Positions 1-12,671 are shown, numbered from the stretch's first letter. The stretch: DNA of 64,000 bases from Pontederia crassipes (GCA_030549335.1 CM060194.1:21454171-21518170), one strand, 5' to 3'. Program-made: numbers and translations. Notes: a model not told the origin generated them from the letters alone.

Positions 1-584
1 AATATTTACGATTAGCTCCACCAATAAATAGACGATAATCCATCGCGATGACTATGACTAAAATGTTTGTGATGATCATATTAAAAATATTCTCTAAGTT
101 GAACGTTGTTAGATTTTATTATAATTCTTACTTGCAGTTAAATCTAGTCGTAATGTACGAGCAGCTAGTGCTGTGAAGGTAATTAAATGGGCATTTATTT
201 CTTGAAAAAGGAATAGCTATAAATTAAATATATGAAACATTAACACTAGTAAGTTACAATGAGACAGACTAGCTAACTCGATTTTGGAAGTGTGTGAAAA
301 GAAAAAAAATTAAATCTGACACATGCGCGCGCGCACAGCTTATTAATTCTGCGAGCCATGGCATTAATTAAGTGTTACTTTGACAAAGTCCTAGCTTTAG
401 ACATTGCTTACATAATCAGTGCTAAGCCCATGAAAACTTCTAGTTTGACGAATTTTCTTTTCTTTAGAATAACAAAATAACAAATATCAAATTCTATATT
501 TCGCTGTCTCTGAGCTCAGGGCTTTATGCTGAAGGAAAATGAACTCCGTGTTTCCTTGTGATTGCTTGATTTGCATGAACAAAT
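1..584. other. AT-rich non-coding flank
   Basis: I see no gene, RNA or clear transposon terminus here. The stretch is AT-rich with one short alternating purine-pyrimidine run (cgcgcgcgc, around 327). It is the host flank of the LINE that begins at 598; its last 13 bases (585-597) are the left copy of that element's target-site duplication. Confidence 0.6.
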
Positions 585-701
585 AAAGTTACTTGGTTGG
601 GCCTTGTCTGTTTCCACCGCGGATGAATCGGCCATCAAAAGGAAAACTGTCCGCTGGGCACACAACCGGAGCCGCAAGCTGTACAGGAACATGTTGCCAA
701 T

Positions 702-903
702 GTGCATAAGATTGTCGACGCCGACTACCCACGCAATGATGATGCTATCCTTCGCGCAACCATAGGCTCGCCTGCAGATGTTCCATTTGGTCCTTGGATC
801 ATGGTCCAAAGGAGAAGAAGGGCTCAAAAGGTTACGCGCAATGCATCAGGAAACTCTGTTCCGGCATCCGACGTAGAGGAAGACAACCAACGGCTAGCCT
901 CAT
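702..903 (+). pseudogene. LINE ORF1 (gag-like) C-terminal remnant
   Basis: The frame starting at 702 reads DVPFGPWIMVQRRRR at about residues 27-41. This matches the FGPWMxVxRRxRR motif that follows the zinc knuckle in plant L1-type ORF1 proteins, which are RNA-binding and Gag-like. Only this tail survives upstream of the hAT insertion at 904. ORF1 sequence should resume in short pieces at 1753-1783 and after 2405, but I cannot follow a clean frame there. The assignment rests on the motif and on its position upstream of the endonuclease. Confidence 0.6.
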
Positions 904-1744
904 TAGGACTGAACAAATTCGGGACCGGGTCCGGATTTCAGCGGACCCGGTCTCGACCCGAATTATGTCGGGTCAAAAATTTTTTATCCGGTTCTGTGTC
1001 AGATCCGGCAATCCGGGAAAGTCATAGGGTTTGCGGCCGAGAATGAATCGGCTCACCATGCCCGACGTCCGAATCGGCCGCTAGTGGCCAAATTCGACGC
1101 CTGACGGCCGGATCGCCGCGAGTGGACAGATCTGACCACCAGACGACCGAATTTGGCCACTGGCGGTCGATCTGACCGCCAGGCGACCGGATCGATCGCC
1201 AGCGGCTAGATCCATCTGTCAAGCGGTCGGATTTAACCGCCAACGGACAATCTGACTGCCAGGCAGTCGGATCCGATCGCCCGCCAAGCGCTCGATCCAG
1301 CCATCAGCGACAGATCTGGCGCCTGGTGGCCGGATGTGGCAGCAAGACGTCGGATCTGGCCGCCTGGAGATCGGAGGAGAGAGAGGGAGTCAGGAGAGGG
1401 GGAGGGCTACCGGAGGAGAGACATTCGTCGGAGTCGCCGCCGCCGTAAGAGAGAGGGAGAGAGTGTCAAGCGAGGCGTGAGACAGTGAAAGAGATGGGAG
1501 AGAGAAAGTCATGTGTTAAATGAAAGAAAGAAATGACTAGCGGGTTTATATAGTGAATAATAAATCAGGTCAGGTCTGGGTCGGGTATTTGCACTATAGA
1601 CCCGGTTCTGACCTGAAACCCACCGAATTTTTCACCCATTAGACCCGGTCCGGACCGGATCTTGTCCGGGCCAGATTTTTATCCAGTTTTTCGGGTTGGT
1701 GCGGTCCGGGTCGACCGGGTCGATCCGGACCGTGCTTAGCCCTA
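904..1744. mobile_element. non-autonomous hAT-type element, 841 bp
   Basis: The element is flanked by a perfect 8-bp duplication, AGCCTCAT (896-903 and 1745-1752), which is diagnostic of hAT-type insertion. The termini are imperfect inverted repeats: TAGGACTGAAC at the left and TAGGGCTAAGC reading in from the right. Both are followed by GC-rich CCGGGTCCGG-type sequence. The interior is GC-rich with a recurring gccggat/gaccgcc motif (1070-1380), then a GA-rich stretch (1375-1510), then gtttatatagtg at about 1542, which resembles a TATA box. No transposase is present. It splits ORF1 of the LINE and is therefore younger than it. Confidence 0.85.
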
Positions 1745-1791
1745 AGCCTCATCTTCCTTGCATAGAGGCCAAGGCCCATCTCACCTACCAC

Positions 1792-2396
1792 TAAGGTTAT
1801 CAAAATCGCGATCTTGATCATAAGATCGTACCTAAAATCTACTATCTCGGTCTCAACTTTGAGATCGTTTTTGTAAGATCGGTAGGATCGTAATAGTAAG
1901 ATCGTAAGATCCTACCGATCCTATTAATCCAATTTTTTTTCAATTTTTTGTTTTGTTTTTTAAATTTTCACCAAATGCAATATGATTTTTTAAGAAATAA
2001 AATTAAGAAAAAGGTTACCGGTTATAATTAAAAATTTAAAAATATTTTTACACAAAATAAATTTATTATAAATGTATATTAAAAGTTATTATATAATGCT
2101 ATTTCATATTCACCATATTATTGACATTTTTTGTCAATCTATCTTAAATTATTATTATATAAATAGTATATATATGAATTTGTAACAAGTCTTAATAGGA
2201 TAGTACTCAAGATAACACTATTTATAATTTAAAATATTACAAATTTATTTTAAAAATATTATTTTACTTAATTTTATATATTAAACTATTATTTTAATAT
2301 ATATGTAGGATCTTACGATCCTCGATTCAATTTTACGATCTTCGATCTTACGAACCCCTTTCGATTTTACATAAGATCCCGATCTTGACTACCTTG
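1792..2396. mobile_element. AT-rich hAT-like MITE, 605 bp
   Basis: This is the second insertion into the LINE ORF1 region. An 8-bp direct repeat, CCTACCAC, lies at 1784-1791 and 2397-2404 (10 bp if the following TA is counted). The termini are inverted repeats, TAAGGTTATCAAAATCG versus CAAGGTAGTCAAGATCG, and both subterminal zones are packed with short copies of the motif aagatcg/cgatctta. The core (1920-2300) is AT-rich and non-coding. The TSD length favours hAT; Mutator is less likely. The interior has no protein-coding trace. Confidence 0.7.
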
Positions 2397-2857
2397 CCTA
2401 CCACTACCCCTAAGGAACGTGCTCGAACACTTCGTTGTGGCACCCGTCAGGCAAAACTTCCGAGGGAGGCGCCCCGACGACTAACCGCATTAATCGCAGT
2501 GCGGCCACCAATGCTGAACCTTACAACAACGTACCCCCTAAACACGCAATCATAGCAGAATTATTCCGAATGACACTGCGCCCCTCAGCCAATCCGGGAC
2601 ATGTGGGCTCTTGCATACTCCCCATGCAACTCTAGCACAGTCTCCTACCTCCTCTATGGTCCTGGTGCCAGATGACGTGGTAGTCCCTGCCATCATCTGT
2701 GACCCGATGATTGAGGAATTGGACATGGATTCAGGCACCCACAAGGTAACATCCATGGTAGAAGCTAGAGACATTGCTATGGTCGGGGTCTTGTTCGGTC
2801 AGGATGCTTAATCTGCACTGCTCATTGGCACTGTCTCCACCAGACAATAGTGATATG

Positions 2858-5800
2858 TTAGCTAACATTCTTCTTTGGAATTCGCGTGGAGCTGGAAATC
2901 CCCGATTCCCGAAGCCTTGAAGGACCACATAAGAAATCATTGACTAGATATCATCATCATGTTGTAACCCAAAATTAGTGGAAGACGTGATGAAATTCTC
3001 ATACTATTTGCATCGCATTGAGGCGATTGGCTTCTCGGGCGGCATATGGATTCTCTGGCTGCCTATACCCGCTCAGCGACCATGACTAGGGGTTCCTATG
3101 TGAAATCATCGATGGCAACCTTCGTTGGTTTCTTACTGCGATCTACGACAACCCGCAGGATCACGATGCCTTGCACTTTGGGACGAGCTATCCACCCTAA
3201 AGGACAATTTTCACCCTCATCCCTGGCTTCTAATAGGAGATTTCAAGATCTCATGGATACGGCAGAAAAATCTGGAGGTGGCCCCTTCAACCACCACAGT
3301 GCAAGCCATTTCCGCGACGTCCTCTCCCTATGCGGACTCCTCAACCTGGGTAGTGTGGGACCTAGGTTCACCTGGCGTGGACCGGCCTCGTCGGGATCTG
3401 CCCCTCTCCTTGAGAGGCTGGACAGGGCTGTATGTAATGCTGCTTGGAGAATGAAATTTGAAGATGCCCTTGTCCGTGTTCTCTCGCGCACATCATTTGA
3501 TCATCACCCCTCCTACTTCAGATCCTCCCTACCGCAACCAGGCTGAGATGCAATTCGCCCTTCCCTACCTCGCCGCCTGGCACACTCATTGTGGCTTTAA
3601 CGACTTCCTCTGGGAGGCGAATGCTTCGCTCCTCACCAACCTCGCGCACTTCAAAACTCAGGTGAAGGAATGGAACCACTCAACTTTTGCAATATCACTC
3701 GACCGAAGACTCGGCTATATGCTCGGCTCTCAGGTATACAAGATACTCAGCAAAAGCACCATAGAAATAATCTAGCCACATTAGAGGCCAATCTCAGAAC
3801 CGACCTTGCGACCACGTTCTCCCAAGAAGAACTTCTCTGGTTCCAAAAGTCTAGATGCGACTAGATTCTTGCGGGAGATCGCAATACGTGCTTCTTCCAT
3901 ACTAGGGCCATCATGCAACGTAAGAGGATTGCCATACACACTCTCATGAATTCTGAAGGACATTGGATATCCATGGCCTCCGCTCCATGGCGTGACGCAC
4001 TTCTCCAACACTTACAAGGAGCAGAATGCGGAAATGATAGATCCCATCAATAACCTTTTCCCAGCAAGCACTGTGGACTTGCTTTCCCCTCTTTCGGCAA
4101 GGGTCACTTTGGTCGAAGTAAAGCAAGTTGCCTTCTCCCTGAACGCCCATGCTATTTTCTACCATCACAATTGGAACACTATTCAGCACGCTGTGTGCAA
4201 TCACATTGCTGCCGTCATTGATGAAGGGGAGTTTGTGGCGTCACACAACTAGACATATGTCGTCTTAATCCCGAAGTGTGAGCGACCTGACTCATTACCT
4301 ACAAACTTATTACAAAGGTCATTGCCAATTGCCACTCGCCTCCAACAATATATGAAGGACCTAATCGCATCGTTCCAGTCGAGCTTCATCCGTTGGCAAA
4401 GCATCCACAACAATATTTTTATAACCCAAGAGCTTGTTCACTTCATGAGTCATATGAAAGGAAGGAAGCAGTTCATTTCCATTAAAATTGACCTTAAAAA
4501 AGCCTTCGATCGCGATGAAGCTTCATCCTTGAGACCCTGCACGGTGTCCCACACAAAATATGCTGCACTATTATGGACTGCCTCTCCACTGCTACCCTCC
4601 AAGTGCTCTGGAATGGTACCCCCACCGATGCCTTTCACATGGAGCATGGAATCAGGCAAGGATGCCCATTGACCCCTTACCTATTCGTTCTTTGTGTCGA
4701 GCACTCTCAACCATCTCATTCTTGCAGTTGTCGACTATGGCGAGTGGGAACATATCAGAGCTGGCAGGTATGGTCCCCCATGTATCATCTTATGTTCGCT
4801 GACAATGTATTTCTTTTCACAGACGCTGCGTCCGTCCAACTAGACATAGTCCTCCAGGTGCTCAACAAGTTCTGCATAGCGGCGGGCCAGCGGGTCAATC
4901 CTACTAAATCAGCCATCTTCTTCTCCAGGATGGTTCCTTCGGCGACCAGAGCTAGCATCATCTCTCGATCCTCCTTTCAGGTTGTCACCTCCATTGGGAA
5001 GTATCTGGGCATGCCAATCATCCATGGGTGCGTGAGAAAAGAAAACTTTGCCAGCCTCGTTGACCGGGTCCGATGTAGAGTGGACGGTTGGGCATCCAAC
5101 ACCCTGTCCCTGGCCAGAAGAATCACTCTCGCCCAATTAGTAATACAAGCCATCCCCTCGCATGCCATGCACACTGCCCAAATCTACTTGCAATGAGATC
5201 CATCGGATTACCAAAGATTTCATTTGGGGACACTCGTCATTGCATCACCGTATACATCTTGTCATAAAAAACTGGAACGACATCTCACAACCCAGAGACT
5301 ATGGGGGCCTTGGCCTTCGGCGGTTCTCCATCCTCAACGATGCCATGATTGGCAAGCTGGGGTGGGGTGTTGCATCGAGACGAAACTTTCTTTGGGTGCA
5401 TATCCTCATTGGCAAATGTGCGGGGCGTTGCAGCTCGCATGGACACCTACGCGCAACGTCCTCTCACTCATGGTTGTGGAAGGCCATCTGCAGGGCTTCG
5501 AACCCCTCGTTGGATCAGTACATTGGAAACTTGGGGACGACTCTACCATCACCTTCTGGGACAATGCCTGGCTCCAGGTGGCGTCACCCTCGCACCGAGG
5601 GCAATCGTCACGATCCCACCCGACATAAGGGACCTCAGGGTTGGCGACCTTGTGGATTGCTAGGTCGTTGGGACCTTCCTAGAATACATGATTCGCTCTC
5701 CATGGAGGACACCATTATGGTTATGGGCTCATCACTCCCAAAACCCCGGCTAAGTCCAGATACTATGTACTGGCCGTTGGAGCTAGATGGAAGTTACTCT

Positions 5801-6670
5801 GTGAGATCAGCCTACCATGTGCGGTTGACTCTGCATCTCAACCAAAGAAATCATCTCTGGAAGCTCATTTGGAGTTGGAGGGGGCCGCAAAAGATTCACA
5901 CCTTCCTTTGGCTGGTTGAGCAGGGCCAAATCCTCACTAATGAACAACGCTACCGTCGAGGATTCTCCTCCTGCGATGGATGTGTTCGGTGCAACACCAA
6001 CACAGAGACCCAATTACATGTGCTTTGCAACTACAATTGGGTTTCTCGCGTTTGGAGAAGATTGATCCCCAACTCCTTTGCCCTCTCCTTCTTCAATTGC
6101 ACTCTTTCTAATTGGATTTCTCTCAATTTGTAGGTTAGGTTATCGGTCGAAGATGGCCATTCTTGGCCCCTTATCTTTGGAGCTGCATGCTGGCTTTTCT
6201 GGACGTGGAGAAACCGCCTTGCCTTCTACCACGCCGCGCCGCCATCCAATCCTCGCTCTGCCATCCTTCAGCTTGCGGCACAACTCAGCCTTACCACGTG
6301 ACTCCATCTGCCACCCGCCCCAGCCCTGCACCCCGTCGGGTGGCCCCTCTGGTGGGGGTGGCTCAAATGCAACGATGTTGGTGCTACCTCCACTATTGGA
6401 AATTGTAGCAGCTGTGGGGCGCTCATCTGCGACCACACCGGCCAATGGATTCGCGACTTCATGGCACCCATTGGGCATGGTAATGCGCCGAAGGCTGAAC
6501 TGCATGGTGTGCTTATGGGCCTCCAAGCCTTATGGAACTTTGGCGTCAGACGCATCAACATCGAGACCGATTCTCTATATGCCGCTCAACTCGCACTCAA
6601 CCGCATTTCTGCGGCCTCCCATATCGCTAAGCTTGTGCAGAATATTCACACGCTATTGGCGCACGACTAG
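2858..6670 (+). pseudogene. LINE ORF2 remnant: endonuclease, reverse transcriptase, zf-RVT, RNase H
   Basis: ORF2 can be followed through several frames. Around 2858-2915 the reading LLWNSRGAGNPRF matches the start of the L1 apurinic endonuclease. The segment at 3310-3530 contains FTWRG and LERLDRAVCN, typical of its C-terminal half. Reverse transcriptase begins near 4255 (VVLIPK) and includes IKIDLKKAFDR (about 4481-4513), GIRQGCPLTPYLF (4650-4688) and the active-site block FADNVFLF (about 4795), where the usual FADD has become FADN. LGMPI follows at about 5010. A zinc-binding domain typical of plant LINEs (GSYSVRSAYH, then a Cys/His cluster) lies at 5780-6050. An RNase H piece (APKAELHGVLMGL, ETDSLYA) lies at 6485-6670. 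Multiple frameshifts and stops show that it is dead. Confidence 0.88.
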
Positions 6671-6895
6671 GACATCGCAGTGCTTCACGCTAGTCGAGAG
6701 GCGAGCAAAGGCGCTCTCATTACACATCTTCCCTCCAGCGTCGCTTGGGAGTACTTTTGGTTTAATGTTCCCAACGATATGTCTTTTTAATTTTTAGTTC
6801 ATTTTTAGTCTTTTTATTTTTTTAGTTCACTTTTAGTTATACGCGTAACCTCCCTGGCGCCGGCCTTATTCCCAACGAAAAAAAAGTTACTTGGT

Positions 6896-7564
6896 GAAGA
6901 GAACTAGAGAGATGTCTTGTCTAGGATTTTGTATGGGTGCTCTCTTTCACAAATCAATTACTAGATTATTAGAATGAAATAAATGTATGTAGCTAACTTC
7001 CTCCTGCGTTGTGTGAATTTTCAACTAAACTAATTGGTTAAATACGAAACAATTTTGTTTTCACAATTTCAACAATAAAAAATCCAAGAAAAAGAGAGCC
7101 AAAATAAGAAGACTTCAATAATTATATGGGATAGGATAAAAACTGCATGAGAGTAAATAGTGATATTGAGTCATATATATAAGTCACTATTGAATCATGA
7201 TTTGACAGTTCATAAATAAGTATTATTAAAATATTTACAATTAAATGTCTATTTATAAACTGTTAGATTATAATCCAATTCATATATATGGATCATTTTT
7301 TTACTCACACAATCTTTATTCCCCTTTAATAATGCTTAAAAACATCTCCTTTATTGAATTCCTTCCCCTGTTTTTTTTTTCCTGGAAGAATCAATGACAA
7401 ATAAAAACAACGAGTAAGAGACAGAGATGACATTCTAAGAAAAATAAGACAAAATAATCTAACAAAACGACGACGACGAGAAAATATTCAAGGAGACAAA
7501 ATAAAGTCCCATCGGGAGAAGGGAAAAAAGAACAAGACTTACCTTTTGTAAAATTAAAAAATAA
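6896..7564. other. AT-rich intergenic stretch
   Basis: The sequence is non-coding, with no long frame and no inverted-repeat terminus that I can pair. It lies between the LINE TSD (ending 6895) and the RTE fragment TSD (7565-7574). Confidence 0.5.
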
Positions 7565-7574
7565 ATATAAGATA

Positions 7575-8325
7575 CAACAACAACAACAAAGCCTTATCCC
7601 ACTAGGTAGGGTCGGCTACATGGATCATACGACGTCATTCCGCTCTATTAGTAATCAAACCTTTCGGTATATTATTCACCAATAGATCTTGCTCTATTAG
7701 TTCGCCAAGTGTCCGCCTTGGCCTCCCTCTCCCTCTTTTAATCGGACTCCAGATTATTTGATCTACTCTTCTTACTGGCGCATCTAATGATCTTCTCTGA
7801 ACATGACCAAATCATCTCAAACGATTCTCTACCATTTTCTCACTAATAGGAGCCACTCCGACTCGTTCACGTATATGGTCATTCCTAATCTTATCTAATC
7901 TTGTATGACCACACATCCATCTCAACATCCTCATTTCGGCTACCCCCACTTTACATTCATGTTGTCCCTTCATAGCCCAACATTCACTACCATATAACAC
8001 TGCTGGCCTTATAGCAGTACGATAGAATTTTCCTTTAACTTTATTGGGTACTTTTCTATCACAAAGAACTCCAGTGGCTTTCCTCCACTTACATCAACCA
8101 GCTTGAATTCTATGATTAACATCGTCATCAATCTCACCATCTTGTCTTATAATTGATCCTAAATATTTAAACTTTGTCACTTGAGGAATTATATCCTCCC
8201 CTAGCCTAACTTTCAAATCGTCTCTAAGTTGTTTATTTGTGAAATTGCTATGCATATATTCTGTTTTATTCCTACTTAAACGAAAACCCTTTGACTCCAA
8301 CGTATTTCCAAAAAAAAAAAAATAG
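7575..8325 (-). mobile_element. RTE-type LINE 3' fragment (reverse-transcriptase tail)
   Basis: On the minus strand two frames give the end of an RTE-clade LINE protein: GFRLSRNKTEYMH...FKYLGSIIRQDGEI at 8300-8100 and MLYGSECWAMK...MLRWMCGHTR at 8000-7812. The 3' end of the element (minus strand) is a short (TTG)n tail, read here as caacaacaac at 7575, which is the usual RTE tail. A 10-bp direct repeat, ATATAAGATA, lies at 7565-7574 and 8326-8335, so the whole 5'-truncated insertion appears to be present. A frame break between the two pieces (about 8000-8094) shows that it is non-functional. Confidence 0.85.
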
Positions 8326-8335
8326 ATATAAGATA

Positions 8336-9514
8336 TTGATAGAAAATTAGTCCTAGATTATAATGATTTTAAAAATGAGATATTGTACTAAAAGTATTAA
8401 ATTTACATACATTAGTAATTAATATTATTCCGTCAATGAAGAGGCTTAATCATAGTATTCTATATAAAAGCAATATTCTATATATAAGAACATTACGATG
8501 TTTAGCAAATGCATTAGCTGACACATGGCCTTTAACATGTTATACTCTAGTAATTTGATTGAAAAGTTAATTATTGACTAACACATTACTAGATATAAAC
8601 ATTTTATTTTTGCACCATCTGGTCGTGCGGAGCATAAATTAGCTGTAGGAAAGGGTCTCACAAATAGCCATCGACTAACGAATGATGCAGTACACTAAGT
8701 TAGCACAGAGTGATAAACAGTAGCTGATTTGCTGACAATAGGTTCGTATATGATTTTTCTTTTCAGGAAAAGCAGCATAACCATTGGTTGCAAATGGCTC
8801 AAAACACAAAATCTAGAATATCTTTACCCGCTTCGATCACACCTCCATTTCTTCTTTTGTACATATCAACTGATAGTTTTTCCATTAAAAGAAAAAAAAA
8901 ACAAAAAAAAAACATCATTGATATAAGCACAGATGAAGATGAGCCATGAGTTCCACAAAAGGTTCAGTTGTTGTATTCATTAACGGGTTCTTATCGTACC
9001 GAAGCCTTCGTTCAAGCAACATACAACCATACAACAGTAAAATCCTCACTCAATTTGTTGATAGTATCACAAATGAAGCCTAAAGATTTAAGCAACCTCA
9101 CAAGTGATACCAAATTTCCCATTGCAAGTGAAAGAAGCAAGCTGCAACACAGAAAGGCCTAAGTCGAAAGAACAGATGAAATTTGACAAACAGATATACG
9201 AACGAAGCGCTGAAGCATCCTTCGCACAAAAGCAGCTCCATAGGTAAAACAATTAACATAGGCATATTTTACCAAACATTCATCTCCTCACTTGTATAAG
9301 AGGATTTAAAACAAATGAAGAATAAAACTGCATCTTCGCAGGTGTAAATAATATTACATAAAATCCATGAATGAGACCACAACTCAACCAAGAATATTGT
9401 GATTGAGCTTATAAAAGCCAATTATTTCTCATATTAAAATGGAAACAATCAATTATCTCTCTCTTTGTTGGGTATGGAACCGCAAATCATTAATAATTGA
9501 ATTGAAGAATCTAT
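8336..9514. other. non-coding; includes the 3' flank of the HIG1-domain gene
   Basis: I see no coding exon or transposon boundary. The part nearest 9514 is expected to hold the 3' UTR of the minus-strand HIG1-domain gene, but I cannot place its polyadenylation site with confidence. Confidence 0.5.
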
Positions 9515-11580
9515 TCAATCCTTATGTGGCTGACTGAAGAACTGATTAGCATATTTTTCCACCTTTGAATCAGATTTTGTCTGATGATCATAATATTCAA
9601 CAACTGCAGCACCGGCTAATGCTGCTAACGTCAGAGCCTGTGCATGTAGCCTGAAAATTTAAAAGCAACAATGTTAAGCCAAAAAGCGACATTCCGTATG
9701 AAGCCTAAAACATTACTAGAACATCCAAAAGACAACAACCACGAACCATCTTCCAACAATTAACGTAAAGAGCATTATCTAACTAAGAGGATCACACCTC
9801 TGGCCCTGGGAAAAAAGATCATCCTAGGCATTCAAGATCAACAAACCTAGTTTATGCACTAGGACATTTACCCATGAAAGAAATAGAAAGCATTGTTTTA
9901 TTTTAGATCCATATCCACATGATTATTTTGTAGAGAACTTTAGTGAAATCTCTATGGAAGAATGTCACTTAAAAATAAACTTGGATGCCTGCACAATCAT
10001 CCTTTACTCTATAGAAAAAGAGTGAAGACAGCCGTCGACATGAAAATGGATGGATTGAAAATCACAATCTCCTCGTTATAAGTATGCATGGGAAAGTATC
10101 AATCAAACCCAACTTATCAAAATGTTCACAAATGCAAAGCACAAGAGATTTCAAAACTACTTTAAAAAAGGGAATCAAGACCTTTCAGATCTGCCCTCAA
10201 TATTGGTTATTATACTGTGCCATATCTGACCCCCAAAGGGTCCATTTTTTCATGATGGTCTTCCCAGCATTGACATCCCTCCTCCACATTTATGTAACTT
10301 ATATCAGATTTCCTGGTTTCACATTTTTTGCCACTACCACATAGTAAATATCCACTATGAAAATGCTACTATAGCAAATCCCTAGTTATTTTATGGAGTG
10401 TCATGGAATGAGAATATATTAAAAAAAGACTTTCATAGGCAGTACAAGTGGCATAACATTCATCTAGACTCCTAAATGTAGCATATACGTCACTTCCTTT
10501 TACATCCTTTTTTTTTTTTGGTGAACTGGCATATACTACATTTAATTGTCCAGATGACCACTTGTATCTTTTTTTTTCCCTTTGTCCATCTACATAGGCA
10601 ATAATTCCCTTGTCGGCCGTGTTTCCCCTACTGAAAAGCTGTATCCCTAGAGGCACGCATGACTAATAAATAACCAACATTTTCAATTTTGTATGAACTG
10701 AGTTTTCTGTGGAAAAACGATGAGAGTAGAGGACTGTTGGATTTACGGATATTCTTTAAACAAAAATAAAATTGTCTAAAAAATTATCATCATAATTTTC
10801 CATGATTCTGCTTTTCGTCATGTAATTCCTTCTTCCTTGTATTGGCTGATTCTTCTTCCTTCTTCTGCAGTTCCAAACTAAAAAGAAAAACACTCCTTCC
10901 TTTTATATAAAACAAAAAAGACACGAGTAGAGGCTCTCAATGTTATTTCCTACAAGTCAAGTCAATACACCAAAATAAAACCCTCAAAAAGGAATCTTTC
11001 CTCTCCTTAGCCATTTATTTTTCGAGTTAATCTTGTTTATCCGAGTTTCATGATGACATCCATTTAATAAGTAAAAAGGAAAACATCAAATTTGCCGAGG
11101 GTATAAATGGACGCTAAATTCAATTCCATAGTCCTTGAAATTACAATAATCATTAAAATATAACGGGTATAACAATTCATTAACGCCATGGATCAATACA
11201 TGCCAATATCAACACCAATATAACTGGCTTATATTAGGACGAAAACTAAAGAGAAGAAAGGATAAGAAAGAAAAAAGAAGCATCAAACCTTGCGTGGATG
11301 ATCTTGACGCTGGGTTTCATGTTGGGCCTCGACCAGTTGTAAGCGATCGAACCCCCGATCCCGCTCAGCCAAAGGCAACCTTTCGTATCGGTCCCAGAGA
11401 TCAAACCCAAAGCATTAGCAGAAAAGGAATTCCTCGAAAAGAAAAGAAAAAAAAAACACCTAAAAGATCACCAAACAGAAAACAACGAGAGGTAATATTA
11501 GATCCATTACCCACAGCACGGAGCTTGTGATCCACGACCCATCTCCTGAACGATTCCAGCGAGTTCCCGTTCTCCGCCAT
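9515..11580 (-). CDS. HIG1-domain (hypoxia-responsive family) protein, 3 exons, 98 aa
   Basis: The exons on the minus strand are 11511-11580, 11289-11379 and 9515-9650 (70, 91 and 136 nt), with GT..AG introns of 131 and 1638 bp. Together they give a complete 98-residue protein from ATG to TGA. It starts MAENGNSLESFRRWVVDHK, continues with the glycine-rich membrane segment LWLSGIGGSIAYNW, then HARLHAQALTLAALAGAAV, and ends near QFFSQPHKD. This layout matches plant hypoxia-responsive HIG1-domain proteins: small mitochondrial inner-membrane proteins with two membrane spans, related to factors that stabilise respiratory supercomplexes. There are no in-frame stops and the phases join cleanly, so I read it as functional. 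The family assignment is by recognition; the mitochondrial role is known for the family and is not shown here. Confidence 0.9.
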
Positions 11581-11599
11581 TGTTTCCTTCGAATTTGCC

Positions 11600-11660
11600 T
11601 TGCGCTCTCTTCTTTATATCGCCCTGTCGGAAGCCAAAATAAATATAAAACGGCGGGTCG
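11600..11660 (-). promoter_or_regulatory. candidate core promoter of the HIG1-domain gene
   Basis: Upstream of the ATG (11580, minus strand) two TATA-like sequences occur on that strand: GATATAAAG at about 11612-11620 and TTTTATATTTATTTT at about 11636-11650. The more distal one would place transcription start roughly 30-40 bp before the ATG. The assignment is by position and composition only. Confidence 0.35.
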
Positions 11661-12118
11661 CGTAGCGAGCGGAGAAGGCGGCTTACATCGGAGGTTTTAT
11701 ACAGGCAGAAGTGGGCCGGCGGCTTACATGGGCCGTCCATGTTGACAGTGGATCCCGACCGGTCAATCTGAGCAGCGGTGTAAAATTCGAGTTCCGTGAA
11801 CAAAGCTCTCGCCTCAAATTCCTAAAATGTCTCAACTACCGAAAAAAAAATTCCTAAAACGTGTGAAGATTTCTTGCCCAGCTGTACACTTGGCAAGACT
11901 TGAGTGGTCCACCGTGTCACCACTATAATCAAGTGTTTGTCCTTATGTTTCGCCTATTTGAAGTTATCGTGTACACAATTTATGATCGTCTTCATCAAGT
12001 CAAAGATAATGTACTTTGCTTAGGAAATGCATGGAATACTGGTAGTTGGGCCGTTTGATTAGGGAATAAAATGACATGAAATAAAATAATATAATATAAT
12101 ATGATATTTTCAAAAAAT
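11661..12118. other. intergenic between the HIG1-domain gene and the Helitron block
   Basis: No coding signal is evident. The sequence is moderately GC-rich near 11661-11760 and becomes AT-rich toward 12118. The right part is the presumed host flank of the outer Helitron-like element. Confidence 0.5.
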
Positions 12119-12671
12119 TCAATATATATATATATATATAAGTAGAGGTAAAAGCATGCTGAGAGTTTGACAAATGGCATAATATTATAATGACACGTGT
12201 CATTTAATAAAATTAAATATCTAATATATTTTAAAAAAATAACTAACTTATAGATGAATATAATTTAACCAACTAAGTCTTGATGAAAAGCAAAAGTTTA
12301 GATTTAATACTATATATAATCCTAATAAGTGACCATCTATATTTTTAATCCTAATTCAACTAATATTAGTACTTTGTATTGATTAAATAAATAGTATTTC
12401 CTTTTAAGAATTAAGAAATATATTATTTTTCATTTTGAAAAATCTGTATTATAAGATAATAACAGTTAATTATATAAGATGATAATATATGCAAATTATT
12501 ATAAAATTAATAACCATAAAGTTACGTATCCTAACTTATATTACATAATTAATCTTAAAAAACATAATAATTGTATTATTTTCGAACTTTTTTCAGAAAA
12601 TAAGAAATATCATGAAATGGATTTAGTTATTAAATAAGGTAATAATATTATATAATGGACTTCAATTAATC

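Larger units (their letters stand above)
598..6882 (+). mobile_element. 5'-truncated L1-type LINE with two nested insertions
   Basis: This is a non-LTR retrotransposon on the plus strand. It is bounded by a perfect 13-bp direct repeat, AAAGTTACTTGGT, at 585-597 and 6883-6895, and it ends in a short A-run directly before the right copy. That is the signature of target-primed reverse transcription. The order of remnants is the C-terminus of ORF1, then endonuclease, reverse transcriptase, zinc-binding domain and RNase H. The first coding trace is already near the end of ORF1, so the copy was probably 5'-truncated when it inserted. Removing the two hAT-like insertions and their TSDs leaves about 4.8 kb of LINE. 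Every domain carries stops and frameshifts, so the copy is inactive. The perfect TSD suggests it is not extremely old. Confidence 0.9.

Noticed and set aside
6078-6797. 239-codon plus-strand frame and 128-codon minus-strand frame at the LINE 3' end
   Set aside because: These are wrong-frame readings through the decayed LINE. The RNase H motif is in another frame (6485-6670).
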